64,000 bases of DNA from Serpentinimonas maccroryi (GTDB taxonomy: Bacteria > Pseudomonadota > Gammaproteobacteria > Burkholderiales > Burkholderiaceae_C): contig NZ_AP014569.1 of assembly GCF_000828915.1 (NCBI RefSeq), positions 744,001 to 808,000 of the forward strand, read 5' to 3'. Position numbers and translations under genes: made by a program. The notes beneath the pieces are model-generated. The model made no database searches. It was not told the DNA's origin and saw only the letters and a program-made list of their open reading frames with translations. Below, piece by piece: positions 19,377 to 30,018 of this stretch (positions are counted from its first letter, which is position 1; the number at the start of each line of letters is the position of its first letter).

Positions 19377-20516
19377 ATGAGCCGCCCCTACAACTTTTCC
19401 CCCGGCCCGGCCACGCTGCCCGAATCGGTGCTGCAACAGGCCGCCGCCGAAATGCTCGACTGGCACGGCAGCGGCATGAGCGTGATGGAGATGAGCCACC
19501 GCGGCAGCGACTACGGCCTCATCATCGAGCAATGCGAGGCCGATTTGCGCGAGTTGTTGGCGATTCCGCCCCACTACCGCGTGCTGTTTTTGCAGGGCGG
19601 GGCGCAGGCGCAAAACGCGGTGCTGCCGCTCAACTTGGCCGCGCTCCAGCCGCAGCGGCAGATGGATTACGTGGTCACCGGCAGCTGGAGCCAGAAGTCG
19701 GCCGAAGAGGCGCTGAAATACGGCGACGCGCAGGTGGTGGCCAGCGCGGCCAGCCCCAACCACCCCGTGGTGGGCGGTCACAGCGGCTACACCCACATCC
19801 CAAACCCCGCCACTTGGCGGCTGCGCCCACAGGCCAGCTACGTGCACCTGTGCAGCAACGAGACCGTGCACGGGGTCGAGTTTCACCAGTTGCCCGACTT
19901 GCGCGCCCTAGGCAGCGGGGCGCCGCTGGCGATCGATTTTTCTTCGCACGTGCTGTCGCGCCCGCTGGACTGGAGCCGGGTGGCGCTGGCCTACGGCGGG
20001 GCGCAAAAAAACATCGGTCCGGCTGGCCTGACGCTGGTGGTGCTGCGCGAAGATCTGCTGGGCCACGCGCTGCCGATCTGCCCGAGCGTGTTCGACTACC
20101 GGCTGCAGGCCAACAACCAGTCGATGCTCAACACCCCGCCCACCTACGCCATCTACATCGCCGGCCTGACGCTGCAGTGGATCAAGGCGCAGCGCGAGGG
20201 CGATCTGACTGGGCTGGCCGCCGTAGAGGCGCGCAACATCGCCAAGGCGCGGCTGCTCTACGACTGCATCGATGGCTCGCAGCTGTACGAGAACCGGGTC
20301 GATCCGGCCTGCCGCTCGCGCATGAACGTGCCGTTTTTCTTGCGCGACGAGTCGCGCAACGCCGCGTTTCTGGCCGGAGCGGCCGAGCGCGGGCTGCTGC
20401 AACTAAAGGGCCACAAAATGGTGGGCGGCATGCGCGCCAGCCTCTACAACGCCATGCCGCTGGCAGGCGTGCAAGCGCTGGTGGAGTGGCTGCGCGAGTT
20501 TGAGCGCCAGTCATAA
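19377..20516 (+). CDS. serC: Phosphoserine aminotransferase
   Basis: A 379-residue PLP enzyme making phosphoserine from 3-phosphohydroxypyruvate; also used in pyridoxine synthesis. It opens with [13 protein letters not shown], has [17 protein letters not shown], and the PLP lysine lies in [13 protein letters not shown]. It starts 32 bp after gyrA at ATG 19377 and is followed by pheA, the standard order in this group. Confidence 0.94.
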   Translation: MSRPYNFSPGPATLPESVLQQAAAEMLDWHGSGMSVMEMSHRGSDYGLIIEQCEADLRELLAIPPHYRVLFLQGGAQAQNAVLPLNLAALQPQRQMDYVVTGSWSQKSAEEALKYGDAQVVASAASPNHPVVGGHSGYTHIPNPATWRLRPQASYVHLCSNETVHGVEFHQLPDLRALGSGAPLAIDFSSHVLSRPLDWSRVALAYGGAQKNIGPAGLTLVVLREDLLGHALPICPSVFDYRLQANNQSMLNTPPTYAIYIAGLTLQWIKAQREGDLTGLAAVEARNIAKARLLYDCIDGSQLYENRVDPACRSRMNVPFFLRDESRNAAFLAGAAERGLLQLKGHKMVGGMRASLYNAMPLAGVQALVEWLREFERQS

Positions 20517-20538
20517 ACCCCACCGCAGACCACACCCC

Positions 20539-21744
20539 ATGAGCCTGCCTCACCCTGCCTCTTCGAGCGCGGCTGCTTCAGGGCCAGCCGATCCAACAGC
20601 CGCCGCGCCTGTTGCTGGCCCGGCAGGTCTGCCAAGCCCGGTCGCTGAAAACCCGGTCGTGCAAACCCCAGCGCTGGCCGACCTGCGGCTGCAGATCGAC
20701 ACGCTCGACGCCCAGCTGTTGGCGCTCTTGAACCAGCGCGCGCGCGTGGCCGAGCAGGTGGGGGCGATCAAGCGCGCCGAGGGCTCGCCTTTTTTCCGCC
20801 CAGACCGGGTCGCGCAGGTGATCGAGCGCCTGCAGGCGCGCAACCCCGGCCCGCTGCTAAACCAGCACGTGGGCGCGATCTGGCGCGAGATCATGTCGGC
20901 CTGCCTGGCGTTGGAGGCACCGCAGCGGGTGGCGGTGCTGGGGCCGGCGGGCACCTTCAGCGAGCAGGCGGCGGTGGAGTATTTTGGCAGCGCCGCCAAC
21001 CTGATTTTTTGCAGCAGCTTCGACGAAGTCTTTCACGCCACCGCCGCCGGCACGGCGCAGTTTGGCGTGGTGGCGATCGAAAACAGCACCGAAGGCGTGG
21101 TCACGCGCTCGCTCGACTTGTTTTTGCGCTCGCCGGTGCACGTGGTGGGCGAGGTCAGCCTGCTGATCCGCCACAACCTGCTGCGCCAGTGCAACGCGCT
21201 CGAGGGCATCGAGGCCGTGCTGGCGCACCCGCAGGCGCTGGCGCAGTGCCAACAATGGCTGACGCGGCACCTGCCGCAGGCCGAGCGGCGCGCGGTCGAG
21301 AGCAACGCCGAGGGCGCGCGGCTGGCGGCCGCCAACCCGGCTTGGGCGGCGCTGGCCAGCGAGCGCGCCGCGGCCCAGTTTGGCCTGCACATCGTGGCGC
21401 ACGCGGTGCAAGACGAAGCCTACAACCGCACCCGTTTTGCCGTGATCTGCCTGCCGCAGACCATGGCCATGCCACCGCCTTCAGGGCGCGACTGCACCAG
21501 CCTGGTGCTGTCGGTGCCCAACCGCCCCGGTGCCGTGCACGATCTGCTGGTGCCGCTCAAGCAGCACGGTGTGTCGATGACGCGCTTCGAATCGCGCCCG
21601 GCCAAATCGGGCCAGTGGGAGTATTACTTCTACATCGACCTCGCCGGCCACCCTACGCAGCCGAACGTGGCTGCGGCCTTGCAGCAGTTGCAGGGCTTGT
21701 GTGCCTTTTACCAACTGCTCGGGGCCTACCCGGTGGCCGATTGA
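20539..21744 (+). CDS. pheA: Chorismate mutase / prephenate dehydratase
   Basis: A 401-residue bifunctional enzyme committing chorismate to phenylalanine. After a low-complexity N-terminal leader of about 45 residues come an AroQ chorismate mutase domain (LRLQIDTLDAQLLALLNQRA), a prephenate dehydratase domain (VAVLGPAGTFSEQAAVEYFG; ENSTEGVV), and an ACT domain for feedback by phenylalanine (SVPNRPGAVHDLL, ESRP). The start at 20539 follows serC by 22 bp. The leader is longer than usual and probably disordered. Confidence 0.93.
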   Translation: MSLPHPASSSAAASGPADPTAAAPVAGPAGLPSPVAENPVVQTPALADLRLQIDTLDAQLLALLNQRARVAEQVGAIKRAEGSPFFRPDRVAQVIERLQARNPGPLLNQHVGAIWREIMSACLALEAPQRVAVLGPAGTFSEQAAVEYFGSAANLIFCSSFDEVFHATAAGTAQFGVVAIENSTEGVVTRSLDLFLRSPVHVVGEVSLLIRHNLLRQCNALEGIEAVLAHPQALAQCQQWLTRHLPQAERRAVESNAEGARLAAANPAWAALASERAAAQFGLHIVAHAVQDEAYNRTRFAVICLPQTMAMPPPSGRDCTSLVLSVPNRPGAVHDLLVPLKQHGVSMTRFESRPAKSGQWEYYFYIDLAGHPTQPNVAAALQQLQGLCAFYQLLGAYPVAD

Positions 21745-21758
21745 AGGGGGCGGCGGTG

Positions 21759-22688
21759 ATGTTCGAACAACTCGGTCTGATCGGCTGCGGCCTCATGGGC
21801 GGCTCTTTTGCGCTGGCGCTCAAGCGCGCCGGCTTGGTGCGGCGCGTGGTGGGCTACAGCAAATCGCCCCTCACCCTGAGCCGGGCGCGGGCGCTGGGCG
21901 TGATCGACGTCGAAGCGCCGTCGGCGCTGCTGGCGGTCTCGGGGGCCGACCTGGTGCTGCTGGCGCTGCCGGTGGCGGCGACTGAAGACACCTTCAAGGC
22001 CGTTCGCCACCTGCTCGGGGCGCAGGCGCTGCTCATGGACGTGGGCTCGACCAAGGCCGACGTGGTGGCGGCGGCCCGGCGCACCTTGGGCGCGCACTTG
22101 CCGCAGTTCGTGCCTGCGCACCCGATCGCCGGCAAAGAGGTGGCCGGGATCGAGCACGCCGACGCCGACCTGTACCGCGGCTGCCAAGTGATCCTGACGC
22201 CGCTGCCCGAAACCGCGCCGCAGCAGAGCGCGCGCGCGCAGCAGCTCTGGCAGGCGCTGGGGGCGCAGGTGCGCCTGATGGACGCACAAGACCACGACGC
22301 CGCCTACGCCGCCGTGAGCCACTTGCCGCACCTGCTGGCTTTTGCGGCCGTCAATGCGCTCGGGCAGCAGCGCGCCGGCCGCCAGTGGCTGGAGCTGGCC
22401 GGCCCCGGGTTTAGGGATTTCAGCCGCATCGCCGCCAGCGACCCGGTGATCTGGCGCGACATTTTGCAAGCCAACGCGGCCGAGGTGCTGGCGCAGTCGC
22501 GCCAGTTTCGCGCCGCGCTCGACGCGCTCGAAGCGGCCATGCAGCACAGCGACGGCAGCGCCCTGCAAAAGCTGATCGCCCACGCCAGCGCGCTGCGCAG
22601 CCAGTGGCAGCCGGCGTCTGGCGCCACCGCACCCGACTCCATTTTTGCACCATGTACCAAACCGCCTTCCTCGACTTGCCCCCCCTGA
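21759..22688 (+). CDS. tyrA: Prephenate dehydrogenase family protein
   Basis: A 309-residue NAD(P)-dependent dehydrogenase of the tyrosine branch. The Rossmann motif [21 protein letters not shown] opens the protein, and the catalytic region [16 protein letters not shown], the [18 protein letters not shown] helix and [13 protein letters not shown] motif follow. It starts 14 bp after pheA and overlaps the aroA start by 37 bp, so it is translated as part of the same operon. Confidence 0.92.
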   Translation: MFEQLGLIGCGLMGGSFALALKRAGLVRRVVGYSKSPLTLSRARALGVIDVEAPSALLAVSGADLVLLALPVAATEDTFKAVRHLLGAQALLMDVGSTKADVVAAARRTLGAHLPQFVPAHPIAGKEVAGIEHADADLYRGCQVILTPLPETAPQQSARAQQLWQALGAQVRLMDAQDHDAAYAAVSHLPHLLAFAAVNALGQQRAGRQWLELAGPGFRDFSRIAASDPVIWRDILQANAAEVLAQSRQFRAALDALEAAMQHSDGSALQKLIAHASALRSQWQPASGATAPDSIFAPCTKPPSSTCPP

Positions 22689-24721
22689 TGAGCGCCGCTG
22701 GCCGGGTGCGGCTGCCGGGCTCCAAGAGCATCTCCAACCGCGTGCTGCTGCTGGCCGCGCTCAGCGCCGGCTGCACCACGCTGCACGAGGTGCTCGAGTC
22801 CGACGACACCCAAGTCATGCTGGCGGCCTTGCGCGCCTTGGGCTGCCGCATCGACGCCACGGGCGCGCAGACGCTGCAAGTGCACGGACTCGGCGGCCAG
22901 CTGGTGCAGCGCCAAGCGCAATTGTTTTTGGGCAACGCCGGCACCGCCATGCGCCCGCTCACGGCGGCGCTGGCGCTGCTGGCGGCCACCCAAGGGGCGC
23001 AGTTCGAGCTTGCCGGCGTGGCGCGCATGCACGAGCGCCCCATCGGCGATTTGCTCGACGCGCTGCGCCAGCTCGGCTGCCCGGTGCAGTGCTTGGGCCA
23101 AGAAGGCTACCCGCCGCTGCGCGTGGGCGACGGCGCGCAACACGCGCTGCGGCTGGACGAGGCCATCCGGGTGCGCGGCGACGTCTCGAGCCAGTTCCTC
23201 ACCGCCTTGCTGCTGGCGCTGCCGCTGGTGAGCGCGCAACAGGCGATCGCGATCGAGGTGCAGGGCGAGCTGATCTCCAAGCCCTACATCGACATCACGC
23301 TGGCCATGCTGGCGCGCTTTGGTGTGCAGGTGCAGCGCGAGGGCTGGGAGCGCTTCGTCATCCCGGCGGGCAGCCAGTACCGCTCGCCCGGCGCGCTGCA
23401 CGTCGAGGCCGATGCCTCGTCGGCGAGCTACTTTTTGGCGCTCGGAGCCATCGCGCCGCCCAGCCCCGGCAGCGCGGGCCTGCGCATCGAGGGCGTGGGG
23501 CTGGATTCGATTCAGGGCGACATCCGCTTCGTCGATGCCGTGCGCGCCATGGGCGCCGAAGTCGAGGGCCAGCCCAACGCGCTGCTCGTGCGCCGCGCTC
23601 GCTGGCCGCTGCGCGCCATCGACCTCGATTGCAACCACATCCCCGACGCCGCCATGACGCTGGCCGTGCTGGCGCTGTACGCCGACGGCCCGAGCGTGCT
23701 GCGCAACATCGCCAGCTGGCGCGTCAAAGAGACCGACCGTTTGGCCGCCATGGCCTGCGAGCTGCGCAAACTCGGGGCCCAAGTCGAGGAGGGCAGCGAT
23801 TATCTGCGCATCGAGCCCCTGCCCGCCGACGGCAGCGGCTGGCGCAGCGCCAGCATCCACACCTACGACGACCACCGGGTGGCGATGTGCTTTGCCCTGG
23901 CCGCCTTCAACCCGGCGCGCATCAAAGTGCGGATCGAGGACCCGAAGTGCGTCGCCAAGACCTTCCCCGATTTTTTCGAGACCCTGTTCGCGGTCTGCCA
24001 GACCGATGCGGCCCACATCCCGGTGCTGTGCATCGACGGGCCCACGGCCTCGGGCAAGGGCACGCTGGCTACCGAGCTGGCGCAGCGCTTGGGCTACCAC
24101 CGGCTCGATTCCGGCCTGCTGTACCGGCTGCTGGGCCTAGCGGCCGAGCGCGCCGGCATCGACACCCGCGCGCCGGCCCTGCAGCAGCCGGGCTGCGCCG
24201 CCGCGCTGGGCCAGCTGGCGCGCGAGCTGCCGCTGCGCTTTGAGGGCCAGCAAGTGTGGCTGGGGGACGAGGAGGTGAGCGCGGCCTTGCGCAGCGAAGC
24301 CGCTGGCATGGCGGCCTCGCGCGTGGCCGCGCTGCCCGAGGTGCGCGCCGCGCTGCTGGAGCTGCAGCGCAATTTCAGGCGCCTGCCCGGCCTCGTGGCC
24401 GACGGGCGCGACATGGGCACGGTGGTGTTCCCGGATGCCGCGCTCAAGGTCTATCTCACCGCCAGCGCCGAGCAGCGCGCCCAGCGGCGCCACCTGCAAT
24501 TGATGGCGCAAGGCATCCCTGCTACAATGGCAGACCTTTTGGCTGACCTTCAGGCGCGCGATGAGCGCGATCGCTCGCGCAGCGCCGCGCCTTTGAAGCC
24601 AGCCGAGGGCGCCCGCTTACTGGACAACTCCGAGCAGAGCATCGAGCAATCGGTGCAACAGGTGCTCGACTGGTGGCAGGTGTGTAACTCAGGCCCCAAC
24701 GGCCCCGCCGGCTGCCTCTGA
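22652..24721 (+). CDS. aroA: Fused EPSP synthase / cytidylate kinase
   Basis: A 689-residue fusion. Residues 1-450 are 3-phosphoshikimate 1-carboxyvinyltransferase ([42 protein letters not shown]). Residues 455-689 are CMP kinase ([19 protein letters not shown]-loop; [24 protein letters not shown]). One protein thus serves both aromatic amino acid and nucleotide synthesis. This fusion is known in Comamonadaceae; elsewhere the two genes are separate neighbours. The start lies inside the end of tyrA. Confidence 0.93.
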   Translation: MYQTAFLDLPPLMSAAGRVRLPGSKSISNRVLLLAALSAGCTTLHEVLESDDTQVMLAALRALGCRIDATGAQTLQVHGLGGQLVQRQAQLFLGNAGTAMRPLTAALALLAATQGAQFELAGVARMHERPIGDLLDALRQLGCPVQCLGQEGYPPLRVGDGAQHALRLDEAIRVRGDVSSQFLTALLLALPLVSAQQAIAIEVQGELISKPYIDITLAMLARFGVQVQREGWERFVIPAGSQYRSPGALHVEADASSASYFLALGAIAPPSPGSAGLRIEGVGLDSIQGDIRFVDAVRAMGAEVEGQPNALLVRRARWPLRAIDLDCNHIPDAAMTLAVLALYADGPSVLRNIASWRVKETDRLAAMACELRKLGAQVEEGSDYLRIEPLPADGSGWRSASIHTYDDHRVAMCFALAAFNPARIKVRIEDPKCVAKTFPDFFETLFAVCQTDAAHIPVLCIDGPTASGKGTLATELAQRLGYHRLDSGLLYRLLGLAAERAGIDTRAPALQQPGCAAALGQLARELPLRFEGQQVWLGDEEVSAALRSEAAGMAASRVAALPEVRAALLELQRNFRRLPGLVADGRDMGTVVFPDAALKVYLTASAEQRAQRRHLQLMAQGIPATMADLLADLQARDERDRSRSAAPLKPAEGARLLDNSEQSIEQSVQQVLDWWQVCNSGPNGPAGCL
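24500..24528 (+). promoter_or_regulatory. Internal promoter within aroA-cmk, for rpsA
   Basis: A close match to a sigma-70 promoter: TTGATG (24500-24505), 17-bp spacer, TACAAT (24523-24528). It lies inside the cytidylate kinase coding part, about 315 bp before rpsA, and would let ribosomal protein S1 be made independently of the aromatic operon. Confidence 0.5.
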
Positions 24722-24843
24722 CAGCCGCAGGCCCGAGGGTTCACAACCATGAAACCCGCAGCGCCCGCTGGCCCTGCGTTTTTGTATCCGCCGCATGCCT
24801 TGTGATCGTTCCCTTGCAAGGCGCACGCGGCCCAGGAAGCCCC

Positions 24844-26523
24844 ATGTCTGAATCTTTTTCCGCCCTTTTTGAAGAATCGCTCAAGCGCGCCGAAATGCGC
24901 CAAGGTGAGGTCATCACCGCCGAAGTGGTGCGCATCGAGCACAACCACGTCGTGGTCAACGCCGGCCTCAAATCCGAAGCCTACGTGCCGATTGCCGAAT
25001 TCAAAAACGATCAGGGCGAACTCGAAGTCCAAGCCGGCGACTTCGTCTCGGTGGCCGTGGAAGCGGTCGAAAACGGCTACGGCGACACCATCCTGAGCCG
25101 CGACAAGGCCAAGCGGCTGGCTTCGTGGATGGCGCTCGAGCGCGCGCTCGAGTCCGGCGACTTCGTCACCGGCACCACCAGCATCAAGATCAAGGGTGGC
25201 CTCAAGGTCATGGTCAACGGCATCAGCGCCTTCCTGCCCGGTTCGCTGGTGGACAGCCGCCCGACCAAAGACCTCACGCCCTACGAAAACAAAACGCTCG
25301 AGTTCAAGGTCATCAAGCTTGACCGCAAGCGCAACAACGTGGTGCTGTCGCGCCGCGCCGTGGTCGAAGCCTCGATGGGCGAAGAGCGCGCCAAGCTGCT
25401 CGACACCCTGCGCGAAGGCGCGATCGTGCACGGCGTGGTGAAAAACATCACCGAATACGGCGCCTTCGTCGATCTGGGTGGCATCGACGGCCTGCTGCAC
25501 ATCACCGACATGGCTTGGCGCCGCGTGCGCCACCCGTCCGAAGTGGTGCAGCCGGGCCAAGAAGTCACGGCCAAAGTGCTCAAGTTCGACGCCGAAAAAC
25601 AGCGCGTCAGCCTAGGCCTCAAGCAAATGGGCGACGACCCCTGGATGGGCGTGGCACGCCGCTACCCGGCCAGCACGCGCATGTTCGGCAAAATCACCAA
25701 CATCGCCGACTACGGTGCCTTCGTCGAACTCGAGCCCGGCATCGAAGGGCTGGTGCACGTCTCCGAAATGGACTGGACCAACAAGAACATCGCCCCCAAC
25801 AAGCTGGTGGCCCTCGGTGACGAGGTCGAGGTCATGGTGCTCGAGATCGACGAAGACAAACGCCGCATCTCGCTGGGCATGAAGCAGTGCCGCGCCAACC
25901 CGTGGCACGAGTTTGCCGAAGCCACCAAGCGCGGCGACCGCGTCAAGGGCCCGATCCGCTCGATCACCGACTTTGGCGTGTTCGTCGGCCTCGCGGCCGG
26001 CATCGACGGTTTGGTGCACCTGTCGGACCTGTCGTGGAACGAGCCCGGTGAAACCGCGGTGCGCAACTTCAAGAAGGGCCAAGAGGTCGAGGCCATCGTG
26101 TTGGGCGTCGATGTCGAACGCGAGCGCATCAGCCTCGGCATCAAACAGCTCGACGGCGACCCATTCACCACCTTTGTGTCGATGAACGACAAGGGCGCGA
26201 CCGTGGTCGGCAAGGTCAAGAGTGTCGATGCCAAAGGGGCCGAGATCGATCTGGGCTCCGACGTGGTCGGCTACCTGCGGGCCTCTGAAATCGCCCGCGA
26301 CCGGGTCGAAGACGCGCGCAACGTGCTCAAAGAGGGCGACGAAGTCACGGCCGTGGTGGTCAACGTGGACCGCAAGACGCGCAACATCCAGCTCTCGATC
26401 AAAGCCAAAGACATGGCCGAGCAGCAAGAGGCCATGGCCAACCTGAGCCAGCAAAACGCGGGCAACGCAGGCACCACCAGCCTGGGGGCCTTGCTGCGCG
26501 CCAAACTCGACAACAACGGTTGA
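24844..26523 (+). CDS. rpsA: 30S ribosomal protein S1
   Basis: A 559-residue S1 protein that brings mRNA to the 30S subunit. Six S1 (OB-fold) repeats can be followed; repeats 3-6 open with [48 protein letters not shown] and [15 protein letters not shown]. The length is normal. The start [12 protein letters not shown] at 24844 matches the family. The usual neighbours flank it: cmk upstream and ihfB downstream. Confidence 0.96.
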   Translation: MSESFSALFEESLKRAEMRQGEVITAEVVRIEHNHVVVNAGLKSEAYVPIAEFKNDQGELEVQAGDFVSVAVEAVENGYGDTILSRDKAKRLASWMALERALESGDFVTGTTSIKIKGGLKVMVNGISAFLPGSLVDSRPTKDLTPYENKTLEFKVIKLDRKRNNVVLSRRAVVEASMGEERAKLLDTLREGAIVHGVVKNITEYGAFVDLGGIDGLLHITDMAWRRVRHPSEVVQPGQEVTAKVLKFDAEKQRVSLGLKQMGDDPWMGVARRYPASTRMFGKITNIADYGAFVELEPGIEGLVHVSEMDWTNKNIAPNKLVALGDEVEVMVLEIDEDKRRISLGMKQCRANPWHEFAEATKRGDRVKGPIRSITDFGVFVGLAAGIDGLVHLSDLSWNEPGETAVRNFKKGQEVEAIVLGVDVERERISLGIKQLDGDPFTTFVSMNDKGATVVGKVKSVDAKGAEIDLGSDVVGYLRASEIARDRVEDARNVLKEGDEVTAVVVNVDRKTRNIQLSIKAKDMAEQQEAMANLSQQNAGNAGTTSLGALLRAKLDNNG

Positions 26524-26530
26524 TGCGGCC

Positions 26531-26830
26531 ATGACGCGCAGCGATTTGGTGCAAGCTTTGGCCGAGCGCTTTGCTCAGTTGGGTCAGCGCGACGCCGAAT
26601 TGGCCGTCAAAACCATCCTGTCGGCCATCGCGCAAGCCTTGGCCCAGGGGCAGCGCGTGGAAGTGCGCGGTTTTGGCAGCTTCACGCTCAGCGAGCGCGC
26701 GGCGCGCATGGGGCGCAACCCGCGCAGCGGCGAGAGCGTGGCCATCGAGGCCAAGCGCGTGCCGCATTTCAAACCCGGCAAAGCCCTGCGCGAGCAGGTC
26801 GATGCCGGGGGCGGCACCCCTTCTGCATAA
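26531..26830 (+). CDS. ihfB: Integration host factor subunit beta
   Basis: A 99-residue HU/IHF-family protein that bends DNA as a heterodimer with IhfA. The signature VRGFGSFTLSERAARMGRNP and the dimer helix at the N-terminus (TRSDLVQALAERFAQL) are visible. It begins 7 nt after rpsA and is cotranscribed with it, as in most Proteobacteria. Confidence 0.95.
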   Translation: MTRSDLVQALAERFAQLGQRDAELAVKTILSAIAQALAQGQRVEVRGFGSFTLSERAARMGRNPRSGESVAIEAKRVPHFKPGKALREQVDAGGGTPSA

Positions 26831-26862
26831 AACCCAGCCCTAGCGCAGAGGGTGCAGGTGTG

Positions 26863-26880
26863 ACGGGCTGGTCAGCCCGT
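26863..26880 (+). other. Inverted repeat between ihfB and lapA
   Basis: A perfect 8-bp inverted repeat, ACGGGCTG / CAGCCCGT with a GT centre, ending directly before TACAAT (26881-26886). There is no T-run, so it is a weak terminator or an operator for the lapA promoter rather than a classic terminator. Confidence 0.4.
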
Positions 26881-26909
26881 TACAATCTTGCTCACCACTG
26901 GGGGCAAGC

Positions 26910-27200
26910 GTGAATTACCTCTCGTGGCTGCTCAAGGCAGCCATTTTTTTTGTCGTCTTTGCGTTCGCGCTCAACAACCAAGGCGCCGTGCGCTTGCATT
27001 GGTTTTTTGGCGCCTATTGGGACGCCCCGCTGGTGCTGGTGGTCTTGGCCGCCTTGGTGCTGGGGCTGGCGCTGGGGGTGGCGGTCATGACGCCGCTGTG
27101 GCTGCGGGCGCGCCGCGCCGCGCGGGCTGCGGCGGCGCCACCGGCCAACCAGCCCGAAACCAAAGCCAGCGGCGGCGAACTGCCCCCTCATGGAATTTGA
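26910..27200 (+). CDS. lapA: Lipopolysaccharide assembly protein LapA (DUF1049)
   Basis: A 96-residue inner-membrane protein with two hydrophobic segments (LLKAAIFFVVFAFAL and LVLVVLAALVLGLALGVAV) separated by NNQGAVRLHWFFGAYWDAP, the DUF1049 pattern. It starts with GTG. It overlaps lapB by 11 bp, and the pair acts together in control of LPS synthesis. Confidence 0.85.
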   Translation: MNYLSWLLKAAIFFVVFAFALNNQGAVRLHWFFGAYWDAPLVLVVLAALVLGLALGVAVMTPLWLRARRAARAAAAPPANQPETKASGGELPPHGI

Positions 27201-28338
27201 CCTGATCAGCCTGCTCTGGGGCCTGCCCGCTGCGTTTGCACTGGGCTGGCTGGCGTCGCGCTTTGATTTGCGCCAGATGCGGCTGGAAAACCGGCGCGCA
27301 CCCAAGGCCTACTTTCGCGGCCTGAACCACCTGCTCAACGAGCAACACGACCAGGCCATCGATGCCTTCATCGAGGCCGTGCAAAACGACCCCGACACCT
27401 CCGAGCTGCACTTTGCGCTCGGCAATTTGTTTCGCCGCCGCGGTGACTACGACCGCGCCGTGCGGGTGCACGAACACCTGCTGGCGCGTTCGGACCTGTC
27501 GGCGCACGAGAGCGCGCGCGCACGCCATGCGCTGGCCCAAGATTTTTTGAAAGCGGGCTTGCTCGATCGGGCCGAGGCGGCGCTGCTGCGGCTCGAGGGC
27601 ACGCCGCTTCAGACCGATGCCCGGCTGGCGCGGCTGGCCATTTACGAACGCACGCGCGACTGGGAGCAGGCCGCCGCCATGGCCGAGTTGCTGGAAGACG
27701 CCGGCCGCGGCAGCTTTCAGTTGCGGCTGGCGCATTACCGCTGTGAGCAAGCCGCCAGCTTGCGCCAGCAGCAACACACCACCGAGGCGCTGGTGTTGCT
27801 CGAGCAGCTGGTGCAGCGCATCCCCGAATCGGCGCGGGCTTGGGTGCAGTTGGCCGATCTGCGCCACAGCCTGCAGCAAACCGAAGGGGCTTGGGAGGCT
27901 TTGCAAGGCATGGTGCGGCATGTCCCGGGGCATTTGCCGCTGGTGGCGCACAATCTGGCGCTGTGGGGCAAGCGCTTGGGGCGCACGCCAGCCGTGCGCG
28001 CCTTGTTGCAGCAGTGGAGCGAGCAGCACGTCGCCTCGCTCGACGTCACCCAAGCCTTGGTCAGCCTCGAAGACGATGCGCAAGCCGCGCGCGCCCTCTA
28101 CCTCGAGCACCTGCGCCGCGAACCCTCGCTGGTGGCCGCCAGCCTGTGGTTGGGCGGGTCGCAATGGGGATCGCCGGTAGAACAAAACCTCGTCAAGCCC
28201 GCGCTCGAACGCGCTTGCGAGCCGCTCAAGCGCTACCGCTGCGCCGGCTGCGGCTTTGAGGCGCGCCAGTATTTCTGGCATTGCCCCGGTTGCCAGAGCT
28301 GGGACAGCTACCCGCCCTTGCGCATCGAAGAACTCTAA
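27190..28338 (+). CDS. lapB: Lipopolysaccharide assembly protein LapB (TPR)
   Basis: A 382-residue protein with an N-terminal membrane anchor (LLWGLPAAFALGWLASRF). About eight TPR-like helical repeats follow, and then a C-terminal rubredoxin-type metal site (CAGCGFEARQYFWHCPGCQSW). In Enterobacteria LapB (YciM) steers FtsH to degrade LpxC and so limits LPS synthesis. The neighbour lapA and the length agree with that identity. Confidence 0.92.
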   Translation: MEFDLISLLWGLPAAFALGWLASRFDLRQMRLENRRAPKAYFRGLNHLLNEQHDQAIDAFIEAVQNDPDTSELHFALGNLFRRRGDYDRAVRVHEHLLARSDLSAHESARARHALAQDFLKAGLLDRAEAALLRLEGTPLQTDARLARLAIYERTRDWEQAAAMAELLEDAGRGSFQLRLAHYRCEQAASLRQQQHTTEALVLLEQLVQRIPESARAWVQLADLRHSLQQTEGAWEALQGMVRHVPGHLPLVAHNLALWGKRLGRTPAVRALLQQWSEQHVASLDVTQALVSLEDDAQAARALYLEHLRREPSLVAASLWLGGSQWGSPVEQNLVKPALERACEPLKRYRCAGCGFEARQYFWHCPGCQSWDSYPPLRIEEL

Positions 28339-28383
28339 ACTCCAGCCGCCCACCCAGCCAGCCACCCAGCCTGCAGCCCCGCC

Positions 28384-30018
28384 ATGCCTAGCCACCCACG
28401 CAGCGAAGTCTTGATCATCGGCGCGGGGCTGGCCGGTTTGGTCACGGCCTTGGAGTGCCTGCGCGCTGGCCGCAGCGTCACGCTGCTCGACCGCGACACC
28501 CCGCAGCGCCTAGGCGGCCTGGCGCGTTGGGCCTTTGGCGGCATGTGCTTGGTCGATACCCCGCTGCAGCGGCGCAAGCGCATCCCCGACAGCCCCGAGC
28601 GCGCGCTGCAAGACTGGCTGCGCTTTGGCGAGCTCGATGCCAGCGAGCTGTGGCCGCGGCGCTGGGCCGAACACTACGTGCAGCGCAGCACGCCCGAGGT
28701 CTATGAGTGGTTGCTCGGGCTGGGCCTGCGCTTTTTGCCTGCTGTCAACTGGGTCGAGCGCGGCCAGTACGGCGAGGGCAACAGCCTGCCGCGTTACCAC
28801 GTGCTGTGGGGCACCGCCGCGCACCTCACCCAAACCGTGATCGCCGCCCTGCAGCAAGCCGGGCGCAGCAGCGGCGCACCACGGCTGCAGCTGCGGCACC
28901 GGCACCGCGTGACCGAACTCACGCAGCAGGCGGGCCGCATCAGCGGTGCCCTCGCCATCGACGAAAGCAGCGGGGCCGAGCAGCATTTTGAGGCCGAGCA
29001 GGTGGTGGTGGCCACCGGCGGCATCAACGGCAGCTTGGAGCAGGTGCGCCGCCACTGGCCCACGGCTGCCGCGGGCGCGGCTGCACCGAGCGAACTGCTC
29101 AACGGCGCCCACCCCTATGCCGATGGCGCGCTGCACGAGCGCGTGCAGGCCCTGGGTGGCCAAGTCACACACGCTGGGCGGATGTGGAACTACGCCGCCG
29201 GGGTGCCGCATCCGCAGCCGCATTTTGAGGGCCACGGGCTCTCGCTCATCCCCTGCAAATCGGCGCTCTGGCTCGACAGCGCTGGGCGGCGCATCGGGCC
29301 CCAACCCTTAGTGACCGGTTTTGACACCCACGACCTGTGCCAGCGGGTGGCGGCGCAGCCGCGCGGCTACACGTGGCAGTTGCTCAACTGGCGCATCGCC
29401 GCCAAAGAGCTGGCGATTTCGGGTGCCGAACACAACCTGCAGATCCGCGAGCGGCGCTGGCTGGCGTTTTTGCGCGAAACCCTGCTCGGCAACCACCGGC
29501 TGGTGCGCCAGATGCTGGCCGAGAGCCCGCATTTCATCGCCGCCGACACGCTGCCCGAGCTGGCGCAGCGCATGAACGCGCTGGCCGGCAACCCAGATCT
29601 GGCCCCCGGCACCCTAGAAACCACCGTCGCCGCCTACGACGCGCAGTTCAGCGCCGGGCTGGCGCACTGCAACGACGAGCAGATCCGCCGCATTCTGCAC
29701 GCCCGCCTTTGGGGGCCCGATCGGCTGCGCACCTGCGCGCCCGCCCCCTTGAGCCAGCGCGGGGCCGGGCCCTACATCGCGATCCAACTGCGGCTCATCA
29801 GCCGCAAAAGCCTGGGCGGCTTGCAGACCGACTTGCACAGCCGGGTGCTGGACGCGCACGGCCAGCCGCTGCCCGGACTGTACGCCGTGGGCGAGGCGGC
29901 CGGTTTCGGCGGCGGCGGGGCCTGCGGCAAACGCTCGCTCGAGGGCACCTTTTTGCCCGCCTGCATCCTGACGGCGCGTGCCGCGGCGCGCCACATCAAC
30001 CAAGAAGCCACGCCATGA
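28384..30018 (+). CDS. FAD-dependent oxidoreductase, fumarate reductase/KstD-like
   Basis: A 544-residue flavoprotein. The FAD-binding motif EVLIIGAGLAGLVTALECLRAG is at the N-terminus, and a C-terminal GLYAVGEAAGFGGGGACGKRSLEG segment completes the FAD site, as in 3-ketosteroid dehydrogenase- and fumarate reductase-like enzymes. The substrate cannot be read. Its stop overlaps the next gene (ATGA), so it is coupled to a ThDP enzyme, which suggests a shared, unidentified catabolic step on a keto acid or unsaturated acid. Confidence 0.78.
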   Translation: MPSHPRSEVLIIGAGLAGLVTALECLRAGRSVTLLDRDTPQRLGGLARWAFGGMCLVDTPLQRRKRIPDSPERALQDWLRFGELDASELWPRRWAEHYVQRSTPEVYEWLLGLGLRFLPAVNWVERGQYGEGNSLPRYHVLWGTAAHLTQTVIAALQQAGRSSGAPRLQLRHRHRVTELTQQAGRISGALAIDESSGAEQHFEAEQVVVATGGINGSLEQVRRHWPTAAAGAAAPSELLNGAHPYADGALHERVQALGGQVTHAGRMWNYAAGVPHPQPHFEGHGLSLIPCKSALWLDSAGRRIGPQPLVTGFDTHDLCQRVAAQPRGYTWQLLNWRIAAKELAISGAEHNLQIRERRWLAFLRETLLGNHRLVRQMLAESPHFIAADTLPELAQRMNALAGNPDLAPGTLETTVAAYDAQFSAGLAHCNDEQIRRILHARLWGPDRLRTCAPAPLSQRGAGPYIAIQLRLISRKSLGGLQTDLHSRVLDAHGQPLPGLYAVGEAAGFGGGGACGKRSLEGTFLPACILTARAAARHINQEATP

